Source: Hyphomicrobiaceae bacterium (lineage in GTDB: Bacteria; Pseudomonadota; Alphaproteobacteria; Rhizobiales; Xanthobacteraceae). Taken from it: 64,000 nucleotides of DNA. Of the stretch, positions 16,422 through 28,153 are shown in pieces. The position numbers and the translations under genes are program-made. The stretch spans positions 1 through 64,000 of the forward strand of contig CANJBX010000015.1 in assembly GCA_947472885.1 (NCBI GenBank). The letters run 5' to 3'. Below the pieces are notes generated by a model. The model was not told where the DNA came from. It did no database searches and was given only the letters and a program-made list of their open reading frames with translations. Position 1 is the stretch's first letter. Every line of letters begins with the position of its first letter.

Positions 16422-17210
16422 TTACTCGCCGCCCTTGCGGCGCACCGTAGACTGAGAAATACCGCCGCCCAAGGGCGCAATTGTGACGCCCGATTGGGAA
16501 ATCCGGCTGCCGGGATAAAACGCCGTAACATAGGACGGCCGCGCCTTGATCCGCGCATACCAGGCCGTGACGCCCGGATAGCCGCGCCACATACCGGCCA
16601 TGCCGAGGTCGTCGAGGCGGTCGATGGTCGGGATCACCACGATATCGGCAAGCGAGAATTGCTGCCCCATCAGCCAGGGGCCTTTGGCGAGCGCGTCTTC
16701 CATCCGCCGCAGGGTCAAATCGAGTTGATCCAGCGATGCTTCGATTTCGTCCTGTGAAAATCCGCCGGATTTCATCTTGCGATAAAAGTGTTTGCGCAGC
16801 GGACGAATATCGGCGCGCTCGGTGCGATAGGTTTCCTGATCGACGCCCGCGAACGGCTTGAGCGCCATGTGAAACGTCGGCACGCGAATGGCGGCGGTCG
16901 GCACTTCTTCCAGAAAGCGCAGCCACTTGCGCAGGTGCGCACGGCCGACGGCATCGTCAGGGCCAAGGCGCGGCTGTGGAAAAACCTCATCGAGATATTC
17001 GCAGATCACGCTCGAATCCAGAATGACGTTGCCGTCGTGAACCAGCGTCGGCACGACACCATTGGGATTAAGCTTGAGATATTCCGGCGTGAGGTTTTCG
17101 TTGAGGCGCAGGTTGACGTTGCGGCTGACGAATTCGACGCCCTTCTCGGCGAGCGTCATCCGCACCTTCTGGCTGCATGTCGAGGTGGCCGTGTGATAAA
17201 GCTCGAGCAT
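16422..17210 (-). CDS. glutathione S-transferase family protein
   Basis: The 262-residue protein starts MLELYHTATSTCSQKVRM. The thioredoxin-like N-terminal domain (residues about 1-80) has the conserved NPNGVVPTLVHDG and DSSVICEYLDE segments that bind glutathione. A helical C-terminal domain contains LMGQQFSLADIVVIPTIDRL, the GST N-capping motif. The catalytic residue is probably in the TSTCSQK loop. The substrate is unknown. The chosen ATG at 17210 begins the first beta strand; the long upstream extension is not homologous. Confidence 0.88.
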   Translation of the reverse strand: MLELYHTATSTCSQKVRMTLAEKGVEFVSRNVNLRLNENLTPEYLKLNPNGVVPTLVHDGNVILDSSVICEYLDEVFPQPRLGPDDAVGRAHLRKWLRFLEEVPTAAIRVPTFHMALKPFAGVDQETYRTERADIRPLRKHFYRKMKSGGFSQDEIEASLDQLDLTLRRMEDALAKGPWLMGQQFSLADIVVIPTIDRLDDLGMAGMWRGYPGVTAWYARIKARPSYVTAFYPGSRISQSGVTIAPLGGGISQSTVRRKGGE

Positions 17211-17515
17211 CGCCGATCCTGAATTTTCCAATCCAACGGTCACAGCAACCTTGCACGCGGGTGACGGGCGGAGGAAGCCGTCTGGCCGCGCGTGACGGTT
17301 GCGTATCCTGTGAACAAGACCATTGAATTTGGGGATCAGCCGGTGGAAAAGCCGGGGACAGACGGGGGAAAACCGCCCCCGGAAATGGCTACTCCCTCGC
17401 ACACGGGGGGTGTGTGGAAAACTTCGGGGACAAGTTCAGGCAAAACCGCCATAACAAACTGACCCACATCAGCTTTTTCAGCTACAAAGCCTGCATTCAA
17501 ACGACTGGATAACCT
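17211..17515. other. divergent intergenic region between GST and prmA
   Basis: About 305 bases separate two divergent genes, so promoters for both should lie here. No short coding frame stands out. A GC-rich hairpin (CGGGGG/CCCCCG, near 17366-17383) is visible in the middle. Nothing else is supported. Confidence 0.4.
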
Positions 17516-18409
17516 GTGAATTCCGCTCACCCGAACGCCCTCGACAAGGCCGCGTCCTACGCCCGCGTCGCCACCGACACCGCAACCGCCAGGCGGCTGG
17601 CCGACCTGCTGGCCGAGCACCTCGAATACGTCAGCGTTTCGGCTTTCGAGGTCACCGAGGGCCAATGGGATGTCGAGATTCATTCCGCTGACGCGTTCGA
17701 CCGCAAGAAGCTCACCAGCCTGGTCGCGGACATTGCCGGCGACGCGACGGCGAAGGCGCTCGCCTTCGGTACCGTCGAAACCCGGGACTGGGTGGCGGCA
17801 AGTCTTGAAGGCCTCGCGCCTGTCGAAGCCGGCCGCTTCCTCATTCATGGCTCGCACGATCGCGCCCGCGCGAAGAACGCCCGCATCCCGATCGAGATCG
17901 AAGCCGCACTGGCCTTCGGCACCGGCCATCACGGCACCACGCGCGGCTGCCTTGTCGCGCTCGACCTGCTGCTGCGCGCGCGCAAGCCGAAACATATCCT
18001 CGACGTCGGCACCGGCACCGGCGTGCTGGCCATCGCCGCAGCGGCGGCGTTGCACACCCGCGTGATCGCAAGCGACATCGACAAGGTTTCAGTGATCGTC
18101 GCGCGCGAGAATGCGCGGCTCAATCGCACAGCGGCGCTGATCGCGTTCGTCCACGCCCAAGGCGTTGCGGCCCATGCGCTGCGCGCCCCCAGCCCCTACG
18201 ACCTGATTTTCGCCAACATCATCCTGACGCCGCTGAAGCAGCTCGCAGCGCCGCTATCGAAATTGCTCGCGCGCAATGGCCGCATGGTACTGTCGGGCCT
18301 GCTGCCGTCACATGCCAATGCAGCCCTGTCGGCGTATCGCATGCAAGGTCTTGCGCTGGAGCGCAAGATGACGCTCGACGGCTGGTGCACGCTGATTTTG
18401 CGACGTTGA
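17516..18409 (+). CDS. prmA: ribosomal protein L11 methyltransferase
   Basis: The 297-residue protein has an N-terminal L11-recognition part and a class I methyltransferase domain. Motif I is ILDVGTGTGVLAIAAA (about residue 160), preceded by EAALAFGTGHHGTTRGCL and followed by the FANIILTPL catalytic loop, as in PrmA. The enzyme trimethylates amino groups of L11 using S-adenosylmethionine. Motif IV reads ANI, as in other PrmA proteins. The start is the GTG at 17516; no better ATG precedes the conserved part. Confidence 0.92.
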   Translation: MNSAHPNALDKAASYARVATDTATARRLADLLAEHLEYVSVSAFEVTEGQWDVEIHSADAFDRKKLTSLVADIAGDATAKALAFGTVETRDWVAASLEGLAPVEAGRFLIHGSHDRARAKNARIPIEIEAALAFGTGHHGTTRGCLVALDLLLRARKPKHILDVGTGTGVLAIAAAAALHTRVIASDIDKVSVIVARENARLNRTAALIAFVHAQGVAAHALRAPSPYDLIFANIILTPLKQLAAPLSKLLARNGRMVLSGLLPSHANAALSAYRMQGLALERKMTLDGWCTLILRR

Positions 18410-18500
18410 TTTTGAAGCCTTGGCGCATAGCGCGCATTCATGACATGGCCGTTGCCGCGTGGGACTGCCGACCCTAGATTGCAGCCAAGAGAAAGCAACC

Positions 18501-20327
18501 ATGACCGGCGCACACTTTCAGTCGTTCGATGACGAATCCGATCCCGCCGCATCCGCGCCGCGGGTCGCCGCATTGCGTGCGGAACTCACGCGCCGCGATC
18601 TCTCCGGCTTTGTCGTTCCGCGCTCCGATCGCCACCAGAATGAATATGTCGCGCCGGCCGACGAGCGGCTGATGTGGCTCACCGGATTTACCGGCTCGGC
18701 CGGCACAGCCATCGTGCTGCAGGATCGCGCCGCGCTGTTCGTCGATGGCCGCTACACGTTGCAGGCCAGGGACCAGATCGACACAAACATTTTTGCCATC
18801 GTGCCGATTGCCGAAACAACGCCGGAAGCCTGGCTCGAAGCCAACCTGACGGCGGGCGCGACGCTCGGCTATGACCCGTGGCTGCACACCGTCGAAGGCG
18901 CGGAACGGTTGTCGCGCGGCTGCACGGCAGCGGGCGCAACACTGAAGCCTGCCGACGGCGACCCCTTCGATGCGATCTGGAACAACCGCCCCGCGCCACC
19001 GCAGGGCAAGGTCGTGCTGCATGACCTGAAATATGCCGGCATCGCGGCGGGGGAAAAACTCAGGAATATCCAGGACGAACTCGGCAAGCTCAAGAACGAC
19101 GCGCTGGTCGTCACCGATCCCCATGCCGTGGCGTGGACCTTCAACATCCGCGGCAACGACGTTGCGCATACGCCGCTGGCGCTTGCCTTCGCCACCGTGC
19201 CGCAGCAAGACCGCCCCGCCGTCTATATCGACGCCGGCAAGCTGACCCATGCCGTCCGCGCCGCGCTCGAAAAAATCGCCGATGTGCGCGAACCCGCCGC
19301 CTTCACCAGCGACCTTCAGGGATTCAACGGCAAAAGCATCCGGCTCGATCAGGCGACCGCCGCCGATGCGGTGAACCGCATCGTCACGCAGGCCGGCGGC
19401 AAGACCGCGCGCGGTGCCGACCCGATCACCCTGATGAAGGCGATCAAGAATGCTGCCGAGATCGCAGGCACCCGCAGCGCGCATGTCCGCGACGGCATTG
19501 CTGTCACAAAATTCCTGGCGTGGCTGTCGCGCGAGGCCGGCACCGGCAAGCTGACCGAAATCGCCGCCGTCGAGGCGCTGGAAGGCTTCCGCCGCAACAC
19601 CGGCCTGCTCAAGGACGTCTCGTTTCCAACGATCTCCGGCAGCGGGCCGAATGGCGCGATTGTGCATTACCGCGTCACCCGCAAGACCAACCGCACCATC
19701 GGCACCGGCGAACTCTTCCTCGTCGATTCCGGCGCGCAATACGAAGACGGCACCACCGACATCACCCGCACGGTCGCCATCGGCACGCCGAGCGCGGAAA
19801 TGCGCGACCGCTTCACGCGCGTCCTCAAAGGCCACATCGGCATCGCCCGCGCGGTCTTCCCGGACGGCACCACCGGCGCGCAGCTCGACAGTTTCGCGCG
19901 CCAGCACCTGTGGAGCGCCGGCCTTGACTTCGATCATGGCACCGGCCACGGCGTCGGCAGCTATCTTTCCGTGCACGAAGGCCCGGCGCGCATTTCCAAG
20001 CTCGGCGGCGCAGCCCTCAAGCGCGGCATGATCCTGTCGAACGAGCCGGGCTATTACAAAGCCGGCCACTACGGCATCCGCATCGAAAATCTGGTGCTGG
20101 TCACGGAAGCCACCGTCGCCGGCGCCGAGCGCCCGCTCAACGCATTCGAGACGCTGACGCTGGCCCCCATCGACCGCACCCTCATCGTGCTGGCAATGCT
20201 GGATTCCGGTGAGGCCGTGTGGATCGACGGTTATCACGCGCGCGTGCGCGACACGCTTGCGCCGCAACTCGATGGCACGGACGCCGCATGGCTCGAGGCC
20301 GCCACCCGGCCGCTTGCCGCAACGTGA
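18501..20327 (+). CDS. aminopeptidase P family protein (Xaa-Pro peptidase)
   Basis: The protein is 608 residues, the long three-domain form. Two creatinase-like N-terminal domains include FVVPRSDRHQNEYV, ERLMWLTGFTGSAG and AVAWTFNIRGND. They are followed by the M24 pita-bread domain with metal ligands in LVDSGAQYEDGTTDITRT, GTGHGVGSYLSVHE, SNEPGYY and IRIENL. It removes the N-terminal residue before proline and is probably cytoplasmic, since no signal is visible. The ATG at 18501 follows GAGAAAG. The next gene begins ten bases after the stop, so they may be co-transcribed. Confidence 0.93.
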   Translation: MTGAHFQSFDDESDPAASAPRVAALRAELTRRDLSGFVVPRSDRHQNEYVAPADERLMWLTGFTGSAGTAIVLQDRAALFVDGRYTLQARDQIDTNIFAIVPIAETTPEAWLEANLTAGATLGYDPWLHTVEGAERLSRGCTAAGATLKPADGDPFDAIWNNRPAPPQGKVVLHDLKYAGIAAGEKLRNIQDELGKLKNDALVVTDPHAVAWTFNIRGNDVAHTPLALAFATVPQQDRPAVYIDAGKLTHAVRAALEKIADVREPAAFTSDLQGFNGKSIRLDQATAADAVNRIVTQAGGKTARGADPITLMKAIKNAAEIAGTRSAHVRDGIAVTKFLAWLSREAGTGKLTEIAAVEALEGFRRNTGLLKDVSFPTISGSGPNGAIVHYRVTRKTNRTIGTGELFLVDSGAQYEDGTTDITRTVAIGTPSAEMRDRFTRVLKGHIGIARAVFPDGTTGAQLDSFARQHLWSAGLDFDHGTGHGVGSYLSVHEGPARISKLGGAALKRGMILSNEPGYYKAGHYGIRIENLVLVTEATVAGAERPLNAFETLTLAPIDRTLIVLAMLDSGEAVWIDGYHARVRDTLAPQLDGTDAAWLEAATRPLAAT

Positions 20328-20337
20328 TCGGCCCCTT

Positions 20338-21579
20338 GTGGAACCGCTAGTACCAAAACCCGCGCCTGCGAAAGACGACGGTACGACGCCGTGGCGTCTG
20401 CTTGCGCTGCTGATGACCATGACCGCCATCGGCGCGATGTCGCTCAATATCCTTGTGCCGGCCGTCCCCAAGCTCGTGCAGATTCTGGCGAGCGACACCG
20501 AGACCGTGCAGATGACGATCTCGGTCTATATTCTCGGTCTTGCGACCGCGCAGCTGTTCACCGGCCCATTGTCCGACCGCTTTGGCCGCAGGCCGGTGCT
20601 GCTGGTCGGCTTTGCACTGACGACGTGCGCGGGCCTCGCCGCGATCTTCATGCCGAACGCGCCGGCGCTGATCGCCATGCGCTTCCTGCAGGCCATCGGC
20701 GGCGCGACCGGCGTCGCCATCGGCCGCGCCATCATCCGCGATCTGTTCGGCCGCGAGCGTTCCGCGCAGATGATCGGCCTCGTCGCCAGCGCCATGGCGC
20801 TGGCGCCAATGATCTCGCCGCTGATCGGCGGCATCCTCGAAACGCTGTTCGGCTGGCAGGCGATCTTCGCATTCGCGGCCACCGCTTCATTCATCGTGCT
20901 GGTGTGGACGTGGCGGATGCTGCCGGAAACCCGCGCCGAGATGGCGCCGGGCGTCGCGCGCGACACATTCCGCATGAACATCGGCGCGCTGTTCCGCAAC
21001 AAGCGCTTCGTCGGCTATATCCTCAGTGCCGCTTTCGGCTCCGGCGCGTTCTTCGTTTACGTCGGCGCGGGGCCGCACGTCATCATCACCATGATGCACA
21101 GGAGTTCCGCCGAGTATGGCCTGTGGTTCATCCCGACCGCGCTGGGCTACATCATCGGCAACTTCGTCACCTCGCGGCTGTCGGTGCGCTTCGGCATCGA
21201 TCACATGCTGTGGTGGGGCAATATCATCAACCTGCTTGGCGCCCTGTGCGGCCTCGCGCTGCTGCCCTTCGTCGATACGGTCGGGCCGCTGGTGATCGTC
21301 ACCGCCGGCACCGTCATGGGCATCGGCAATGGCATCATGCTGCCGAACGCGATTGCCGGCGCAGTCAGCGTGCGGCCGCAGGCGGCGGGCACGGCTTCAG
21401 GCATCGTCGGGGCAACGCAGATGTTCTTCGGCGCGTTCACTGCCCAGCTCGCCGGCCATCTCGTCGCCTATGCGACGACGCCGTTCCCGATGGTCCTGCA
21501 CATGATCCTGGTCGCGGCGGGCGGATTGCTGGCGTTTGTCTTGCTGGTGCAGCCGCATCCACGCACGAAAGCGAAGTAA
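20338..21579 (+). CDS. Bcr/CflA family drug efflux MFS transporter
   Basis: The protein of about 413 residues has twelve expected membrane helices. It shows the DHA1 pattern: SLNILVPAVPKLV in helix 1, GPLSDRFGRRPVLLVG (motif A) after helix 2, and the ALIAMRFLQAIGGATGVAIGRAIIRDL segment characteristic of Bcr/CflA exporters, with Arg in helix 4. Family members export bicyclomycin, chloramphenicol or amino-acid derivatives using the proton gradient. The start is uncertain: a GTG at 20338 is used because it follows the peptidase stop. It converges on ligA with five bases between the stops. Confidence 0.9.
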   Translation: MEPLVPKPAPAKDDGTTPWRLLALLMTMTAIGAMSLNILVPAVPKLVQILASDTETVQMTISVYILGLATAQLFTGPLSDRFGRRPVLLVGFALTTCAGLAAIFMPNAPALIAMRFLQAIGGATGVAIGRAIIRDLFGRERSAQMIGLVASAMALAPMISPLIGGILETLFGWQAIFAFAATASFIVLVWTWRMLPETRAEMAPGVARDTFRMNIGALFRNKRFVGYILSAAFGSGAFFVYVGAGPHVIITMMHRSSAEYGLWFIPTALGYIIGNFVTSRLSVRFGIDHMLWWGNIINLLGALCGLALLPFVDTVGPLVIVTAGTVMGIGNGIMLPNAIAGAVSVRPQAAGTASGIVGATQMFFGAFTAQLAGHLVAYATTPFPMVLHMILVAAGGLLAFVLLVQPHPRTKAK

Positions 21580-21584
21580 CCGCC

Positions 21585-23711
<2,127 letters not shown>

Positions 23712-23747
23712 TTACGCTGGTTGCGCGCCGCGCCTATCTTTTTGTTT

Positions 23748-23796
23748 GGGCATGATCTGATCCGAAAACCGGCATCCACTTTTCGGGATCATGCCC
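23748..23796. repeat. palindromic intergenic repeat, copy 2
   Basis: This 49-base imperfect palindrome has GGGCATGATC and GATCATGCCC ends. Its centre, TCCGAAAACCGG plus CCACTTTTCGGG, is shared with the copy at 12693-12742. It lies between recN and ligA and its edge touches the recN stop codon. Confidence 0.8.
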
Positions 23797-25460
23797 TAGC
23801 TCGCGGCCTTGATCAGCCGGTCGGCTGCGGCGCGTGCCTCGGCGGTGATTTCGGCGCCGGCCAGCATACGGGCGATTTCCTCGCGGCGGCGGTCCGTGGC
23901 AAGCTCAGTGACGCGGGTCGCAACGCGCTTGCCCTTGTCGAGCGCATCCTTGCTGATGAGGTAGTGATGGTCGGCGCGCGCAGCAACCTGCGGCGCGTGC
24001 GTCACGGCCAGCGCCTGCACGCGGCCGCCGAGCTTGCCAAGCCGCATGCCGATGGCGTCTGCCACCGCGCCGCCGACGCCGGTATCGATTTCGTCGAACA
24101 CCAGGGTCGGCGCGGAGCCGCGATCCGCCAGCACGACTTTCAGCGCCAGCATGAAGCGCGCGAGTTCGCCGCCCGAGGCGACCTTCATCATCGGGCCGGG
24201 CTTGGTGCCGGGATTGGTCTGCACCCAGAATTCCGCGCGGTCGATGCCATGCGGTCCAGGCTCCGTGATTTCGAGGGCGGTGGAAAATTTCGCGCGTTCG
24301 AGTTTGAGCGGCGCAAGCTCGGCATTCACCGCCTTGTCGAGTTTGTCGGTGGTTTTCTTGCGCTTGGCAGAGAGCGCCTTGGCCTGCTCATCATAGGCAA
24401 GGGCTGCTTCGCGTGCGGCCTTTTCCAGCGCGACGAGTTGCTCCGCGCCGGCATCGATCTGCGCCAGATCGGCCACGTAGCGCGCGGCGAGTGCGGCAAG
24501 CCCATCGACCGGCGTATTGTATTTGCGGCCGGCGGCGCGCAACGCGAACAGCCGTTCCTCGATGCGCTCCAGCTCCAGCGGGTCGTGGTCGGCAGCCCGC
24601 AGCGCGCGTTCGAGATGGGTGCGCGCTTCCTCGATGGCGTTCAGCGCGGTGTCCAATGCCTGCGCCGACGGCTCGATCAGTTCAGGCGCCTGCGACTTGC
24701 GCCGCTCAAGACGACGCACCGCCGCCGAGAATGCCGGCACCGGCGACGCGGAACCCGATACCGCGTCATAGGCATCGCGCAAATCCTCGGCGACTTTTTC
24801 GCCCTGCATCATGGTGGCGCGGCGCGCCGCCAGTTCGGTTTCCTCGCCGGCTTGCGGCGCGAGCTTTTGAAGTTCATCGGCGGCGTGGCGCAGATATTCC
24901 GCTTCGCGCAGCGCCCGTTCAATGCCTGCGCGATGCCCGGCAACCGCTTGTTCCGCGCTGCGACGGGCTTCCCAGAGCGCGGCAACGCCAGCAGATGCGC
25001 TTTCCAGCCCGCCAAAAGCATCCAGCAGCCGGCGGTGGGTCGCCGCATCGACCAGCGCGCGGTCGTCATGCTGGCCATGGATTTCGACCAGCGTTGCGCC
25101 AAGACTGCGCAAAATCTGCACGCCGACCGGCTGATCGTTGACGAAGGCGCGCGTCCGCCCATCGGCAAACTGCACGCGGCGCAGAATAAGCTCGTCTTCG
25201 ATGACAATATCGTTGTCGGCCAGCACCGCGTAGGCCGGATGCTTCCTTGCCAGTTCGAATGCCGCCGTGACCTGCCCTTGTTCCGCACCCTGCCGCACAA
25301 GCCCGGCGTCGCCGCGCGCGCCGAGCGCCAGCGCGAACGAATCGAGCAGGATGGATTTTCCTGCGCCGGTTTCGCCGGTAAGCACCGACAATCCGGAAGC
25401 AAAATCAATGTCGAGCCGGTCAATCAGGACGATGTCGCGGATCGAAAGCCTGGTCAGCAT
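23796..25460 (-). CDS. recN: DNA repair protein RecN
   Basis: The 554-residue protein is an SMC-like ATPase of double-strand break repair. Visible are Walker A GETGAGKS (residues 29-36), a long Arg/Glu/Ala-rich coiled-coil centre, the ABC signature SGGELARFMLALKVV, Walker B TLVFDEIDTGVGG and the switch region QALAVTHAPQVAARAD. The start MLTRLSIRDIV at 25460 is the conserved family beginning. It follows bamD by about 100 bases on the same strand, an arrangement common in this bacterial order. Confidence 0.95.
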   Translation of the reverse strand: MLTRLSIRDIVLIDRLDIDFASGLSVLTGETGAGKSILLDSFALALGARGDAGLVRQGAEQGQVTAAFELARKHPAYAVLADNDIVIEDELILRRVQFADGRTRAFVNDQPVGVQILRSLGATLVEIHGQHDDRALVDAATHRRLLDAFGGLESASAGVAALWEARRSAEQAVAGHRAGIERALREAEYLRHAADELQKLAPQAGEETELAARRATMMQGEKVAEDLRDAYDAVSGSASPVPAFSAAVRRLERRKSQAPELIEPSAQALDTALNAIEEARTHLERALRAADHDPLELERIEERLFALRAAGRKYNTPVDGLAALAARYVADLAQIDAGAEQLVALEKAAREAALAYDEQAKALSAKRKKTTDKLDKAVNAELAPLKLERAKFSTALEITEPGPHGIDRAEFWVQTNPGTKPGPMMKVASGGELARFMLALKVVLADRGSAPTLVFDEIDTGVGGAVADAIGMRLGKLGGRVQALAVTHAPQVAARADHHYLISKDALDKGKRVATRVTELATDRRREEIARMLAGAEITAEARAAADRLIKAAS

Positions 25461-25563
25461 GAAACCCGTGCCGGTTGTTCCCTGAGTCGCGCCAACTTTA
25501 AAGACGCGCATGGCCGGGACAAGCCCGGCCATGCAGTACACACATCAAGAAACACGAGGATGA

Positions 25564-26445
25564 CTAGCCCAACCCGACCTTCTTGAAGGCCTTGGTGATC
25601 CAGGAATCGTCTTTTTCCTTGGGTTCCAGCCCGCCGCCCTTCACGAGGTTATAGGCGTCCTGGTACCACGGGCTGTCCGGGAAGTTGTGCCCCAGCACGG
25701 CGGCAGCGGTCTGCGCTTCCTGCACGATACCGAGCGCCATGTAGCATTCGGTCAGGCGCAGCAGCGCCTCCTCGACGTGGCGCGTGGTCTGGTACTGCGT
25801 CACGACGATCTTGAAGCGGTTGATCGCGCCGGTGAAATTCTTTTTGCCCTGATTGACCCGGCCGATTTCCATTTCCTTGGCGGCGAGCTGGTCGCGGCCC
25901 ATCTCGATCTTCTTCTTGGCCGACTGCGCATATTCCGTGTTCGGATACTTGCGGGTGACTTCTTCCAGCGCGGAAATGGCACGCTCGGTGCGGCCCTGGT
26001 CGCGGGTAACGTCGGGGATCTGGTCGAAGTAGGACGAGCCGATCAGGTACTGCGCATACGGCGCCTCGGGGCTGCCGGGATGCAGGCTGATATAGCGGCG
26101 CGCCGATGCGATGGAATCGTCATAGGCCCGGCCTTCATAGTAGGCGTAGGCCGACATGATCAGCGCCTTGCGCGCCCATTCCGAATAGGGGTGCTGGCGG
26201 TCGACTTCCTCGAACTTCTTGGCCGCGCCCTTGTAATTCTTCTCTTCGTTGAGCAGGAACACGCCTTCGGTGTAGAGGCGGTCGGCGGGTTCATCGGGCG
26301 GCGTATCGTCGCCGGAACCGAACAGATTGAATGAATTGGCGCCACAGTTGGCCAGCAACAGGCCGGCAAACAGCAAAACTGCCAGACGTGCACAGGCACG
26401 GCCCCAGCGACCCGAACCCTGCGGGCGACCTGCACGCACAAGCAT
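25564..26445 (-). CDS. bamD: outer membrane assembly lipoprotein BamD
   Basis: The 293-residue protein has a hydrophobic N-terminal segment ending LLLANCGAN and TPR-like repeats (DRLYTEGVFLLNEEKNYKGA, RRYISLHPGSPEAPYAQYLIG, ISALEEVTRKYPNTEYAQSA). This is the BamD (YfiO) layout for insertion of beta-barrel proteins with BamA. The predicted lipobox has Asn at the position before the cysteine, where Gly, Ala or Ser is usual. The ATG at 26445 is the first start that keeps a normal signal. The gene sits between lpxC and recN, as in related bacteria. Confidence 0.93.
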   Translation of the reverse strand: MLVRAGRPQGSGRWGRACARLAVLLFAGLLLANCGANSFNLFGSGDDTPPDEPADRLYTEGVFLLNEEKNYKGAAKKFEEVDRQHPYSEWARKALIMSAYAYYEGRAYDDSIASARRYISLHPGSPEAPYAQYLIGSSYFDQIPDVTRDQGRTERAISALEEVTRKYPNTEYAQSAKKKIEMGRDQLAAKEMEIGRVNQGKKNFTGAINRFKIVVTQYQTTRHVEEALLRLTECYMALGIVQEAQTAAAVLGHNFPDSPWYQDAYNLVKGGGLEPKEKDDSWITKAFKKVGLG

Positions 26446-26696
26446 CAAAACCAACCCGTTCCCGTCATGAATGCCGCCTAGCCCCTGGAGCCGGTGGCGG
26501 TCCCGGTTAGGATTAGCCCCCGAGGGCCATCCGCGCAAACCCGGTTACGCCAGTATTCGGCCCGGAATGTGGCAGATGGTTAAGTCCAATTGGTTGATAT
26601 TTCGAAGATATGGCGGGTTTATTACCGCAATCGCGCGCAATCGGCGGCCAACCGGACGCGCCTGTCCGATCCCGCAGCGCCAAACGATGTAAAAGT

Positions 26697-27650
26697 TCAG
26701 GAAACGTCCGGGCCGTAGGTCGGGGCCGGCAGGCTGGCCGGAATATCGGCATGGCCACGGACGCGGCGGGGCGTGTTCCCGACGGTGACATAGGTCCAAG
26801 CCGTCGGATCGGCCATCAGCGCGCACAGCACGGCGTGGTTGATCTTGTGGCCACCCCGCACCGAGCGGTAGGTCGCCAGCAGCGGCGCACCGGCAAGCGC
26901 GAGATCACCGACCCCATCGAGCGCCTTGTGGCGCACGAACTCGTCGGCAAAGCGCATGCCGTCGGGATTAAGAACGCGCTCTTCGCTGATCACCAGCGTG
27001 TTGTCGAAATTGGCGCCAAGCGCGTAACCGGCGCTCCAGAGCTTCGCCACATCCTTCATGAAGCCGAAGGTGCGTGCGCGGGAAAGTTCGCGGCGGAAGC
27101 TGTTGGCGTCGATATCCATCGCGCAGATCTGATGACCGATCAGCGGATGGTCGAAGTTGATTTCCGTCTCGACGCGCAGGCCGCGGTCGTTCGGGAGGAG
27201 TTCGCCGTAAGCGTCGCCACGGACGACACGAACCGGCTTCAAAACCTTGATGTAACGGCGCGGCTCGTCGAGCGTCACGATGCCGGCCTTGTCGATGGCG
27301 GCGACGAAAGCGTCGGCGCTGCCGTCCATGATCGGCACTTCCGGCCCGTCGATTTCGACGATCACGTTATCGACGCCAAGCGCCGAAATCGCAGCCAGGA
27401 CATGTTCGGAGGTCGAGCACAGCGGGCCATGGCTGTCGCCAAGGACGGTCGCAAATTCGGTGGCCGTCACGGCACGGACATCGGCGCGGATTTCGCGGCG
27501 CGGCTGTCCGTTGCTGCCAGTGCGGATGAAAGTAATGCCGGTATCGGCCTCGGCGGGGCGAAGCGTCAAAGTCACGGGCAGATTTGAATGAACGCCAATG
27601 CCCGAAAGCGAGGCATCGTCGCGCAGCGTGGTTTGCTTGCCGGACTTCAT
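26697..27650 (-). CDS. lpxC: UDP-3-O-acyl-N-acetylglucosamine deacetylase
   Basis: The 317-residue zinc amidase catalyses the committed step of lipid A synthesis. It begins MKSGKQTTLRDDASLSGIGVHS. Zinc and catalytic regions are visible: STSEHVLAA (first His), FVRHKALDGVGDLAL (His and Asp ligands) and RGGHKINH near the C-terminus. The ATG at 27650 gives the usual family length; the open frame upstream to 27923 is not conserved. It is downstream of ftsZ, separated by a terminator and an approximately 450-base leader, so it should have its own promoter. Confidence 0.96.
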   Translation of the reverse strand: MKSGKQTTLRDDASLSGIGVHSNLPVTLTLRPAEADTGITFIRTGSNGQPRREIRADVRAVTATEFATVLGDSHGPLCSTSEHVLAAISALGVDNVIVEIDGPEVPIMDGSADAFVAAIDKAGIVTLDEPRRYIKVLKPVRVVRGDAYGELLPNDRGLRVETEINFDHPLIGHQICAMDIDANSFRRELSRARTFGFMKDVAKLWSAGYALGANFDNTLVISEERVLNPDGMRFADEFVRHKALDGVGDLALAGAPLLATYRSVRGGHKINHAVLCALMADPTAWTYVTVGNTPRRVRGHADIPASLPAPTYGPDVS

Positions 27651-28094
27651 GCTGTTGTCGTGTCGTGCCGTTGCTTCGAGTCTGGGTTGCACTGATCCGC
27701 TAAAGACCAATTCGCGCCTGTATCCCGATGCTTCGACCCGATCCCCTACCCCTTGGTAACTTACTACCCAGTCGTCCTGTCGAGCCGCTGTTTCGCCCAA
27801 TTTCCGGTTCCAAGTCTGACCTGTCGGCTGACCGGGTTCCGCATTGCCCCAAGCGAAAAGCGCCTTGACCCTGTGGAGATTAGCCTGCGCAGGCCCCCTC
27901 ACCAATTCACGCTTTTTTACCAACTGTTACCTTTGAATCGGCGGTTTTTTGCCCGTCTTTCGCCATTGTATCAAAGGCTTAACGAAACAGGCCAAAAGGT
28001 TAATTTCTACCGTGTAACAGTTAATCACAGGGTGACGGACGCCTAAAACGTCCTTCCGGAAAAGCCCTTTAAGTGCAGTCCGATAGCCACCCCT
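27651..28094. other. long AT-richer leader region upstream of lpxC
   Basis: About 440 bases lie between the ftsZ terminator and the lpxC start and hold no convincing gene. The half near ftsZ is AT-rich, with clustered TTAA words (near 27970-28022) and a small hairpin (GGACG/CGTCC, 28036-28052). It should carry the lpxC promoter and perhaps a regulated leader. Confidence 0.4.
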
Positions 28095-28130
28095 GAAACG
28101 AAAACGGGCCCCTGCTTTCGCAGAGGTCCG
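28095..28130 (-). terminator. rho-independent terminator of ftsZ
   Basis: A ten-base-pair stem (28106-28115 with 28120-28129, one mismatch and one G-U) closes a four-base loop. Read on the minus strand it is followed by GTTTTCGTTT. It lies 24 bases after the ftsZ stop and marks the end of the dcw transcript. Confidence 0.7.
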
Positions 28131-28153
28131 TGTACATCAGGCGTTAACCTTCC

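Noticed and set aside
18474-20498. 674-codon open frame antisense to the aminopeptidase P
   Set aside because: It is a compositional shadow of the opposite gene, which has all metal ligands, and it shows no recognisable protein family.
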